Source of the DNA: Toxorhynchites rutilus septentrionalis | Taxonomy: Eukaryota; Arthropoda; Insecta; Diptera; Culicidae | Length of the DNA: 64,000 bases | Reading direction: 5' to 3' | Assembly (NCBI RefSeq): GCF_029784135.1 | Contig: NC_073746.1 | Location: forward strand, 166,834,825-166,898,824 | Shown: piece by piece, positions 63,828-64,000 of the stretch | Numbering within the stretch: position 1 is the first letter of the stretch | Layout of the letters: every line of letters starts with the position of its first letter | Translations under genes and position numbers: made by a program | The notes under the pieces: model-generated | What the model was told of the DNA's origin: nothing | The model's database searches: none | What the model saw: the letters and a program-made list of their open reading frames with translations, nothing else

Positions 63828-64000
63828 CGAAAACCGACCGACCGATCGACGCACCGAAAGTTCACTCTCTCTTTCATTCAATCTTAACCTTTTAACTCAC
63901 CGCTGTGCATCTCCGCTCGTGGATGCAGCGCATCGTGCAGCTTCCCATCGCTTTCAGCATAAAAATAGCAAAAGCATAATCTTGATTGCTGCATAATACA

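Overview
This is an AT-rich, repeat-dominated stretch of a mosquito nuclear genome, most likely Aedes or a close culicine. The grounds are a Feilai-type tRNA-derived SINE, ITmD37E transposons, RNase H-bearing non-LTR elements, Helitrons with a GCCGGGTCAGCTAG end, and protein-coding exons with 64-78 nt spliceosomal introns. There is nothing bacterial here: no operons, ribosome binding sites or CRISPR. The assignment rests on recognising these families by eye; no search was run.

The one convincing host gene encodes a secreted DNA/RNA non-specific endonuclease-like protein on the + strand. Exon 2 is 28537-28767 and exon 3 is 28832-29742, separated by a 64-nt intron and followed by an AATAAA signal. 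A phase-compatible signal-peptide exon lies at 5129-5207, which would make intron 1 about 23.3 kb long and almost wholly made of transposable elements. The protein keeps the family scaffold but not the usual catalytic residues. Three weaker host-like pieces are present: a small gene-like unit near 38.6-40.1 kb (spliced leader, frameshift, split by a hAT-like element), a minus-strand ORF that is interrupted by the gypsy insertion (49145-49392 continuing at 40500-40625), and a possible minus-strand last exon at 29947-30204.

Layout: 1-5 kb, simple repeats and a pogo-like TIR element enclosing a palindrome + TATA/initiator + 110-bp tandem-repeat unit. 5-28.5 kb, the large intron: a Tc1 remnant, two long inverted repeats that each enclose Helitron copies, several dead mariner/Tc1 genes, two ITmD37E elements, and further copies of the palindrome family. 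28.5-30 kb, the nuclease gene. 30-39 kb, mariner, SINEs and Helitrons in head-to-tail arrays. 40.6-49.1 kb, a complete Ty3/gypsy retrotransposon on the minus strand with two 964-bp-class LTRs, an ATAT target duplication, a tRNA-Lys-type primer site and gag/pro/pol in three successive -1 frames. 50.3-51.9 kb, a Tc1 element with a transposase intron. 52-59.8 kb, a pile-up of three related non-LTR segments inside a TIR pair. 60-64 kb, mostly unassigned sequence ending in a 506-bp perfect direct duplication.

The genes do not form a pathway. The biology of the window is nested transposition: SINE in Helitron, pogo-like MITE in Helitron, Helitron in long inverted repeat, gypsy in ORF, and hAT-like MITE in a gene. 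Target duplications allow several of these events to be ordered. The most unusual items are the recurrent GACGTAG palindrome/promoter/minisatellite family, an isolated histone-type 3' stem-loop, and the double -1 frame arrangement of the gypsy element.
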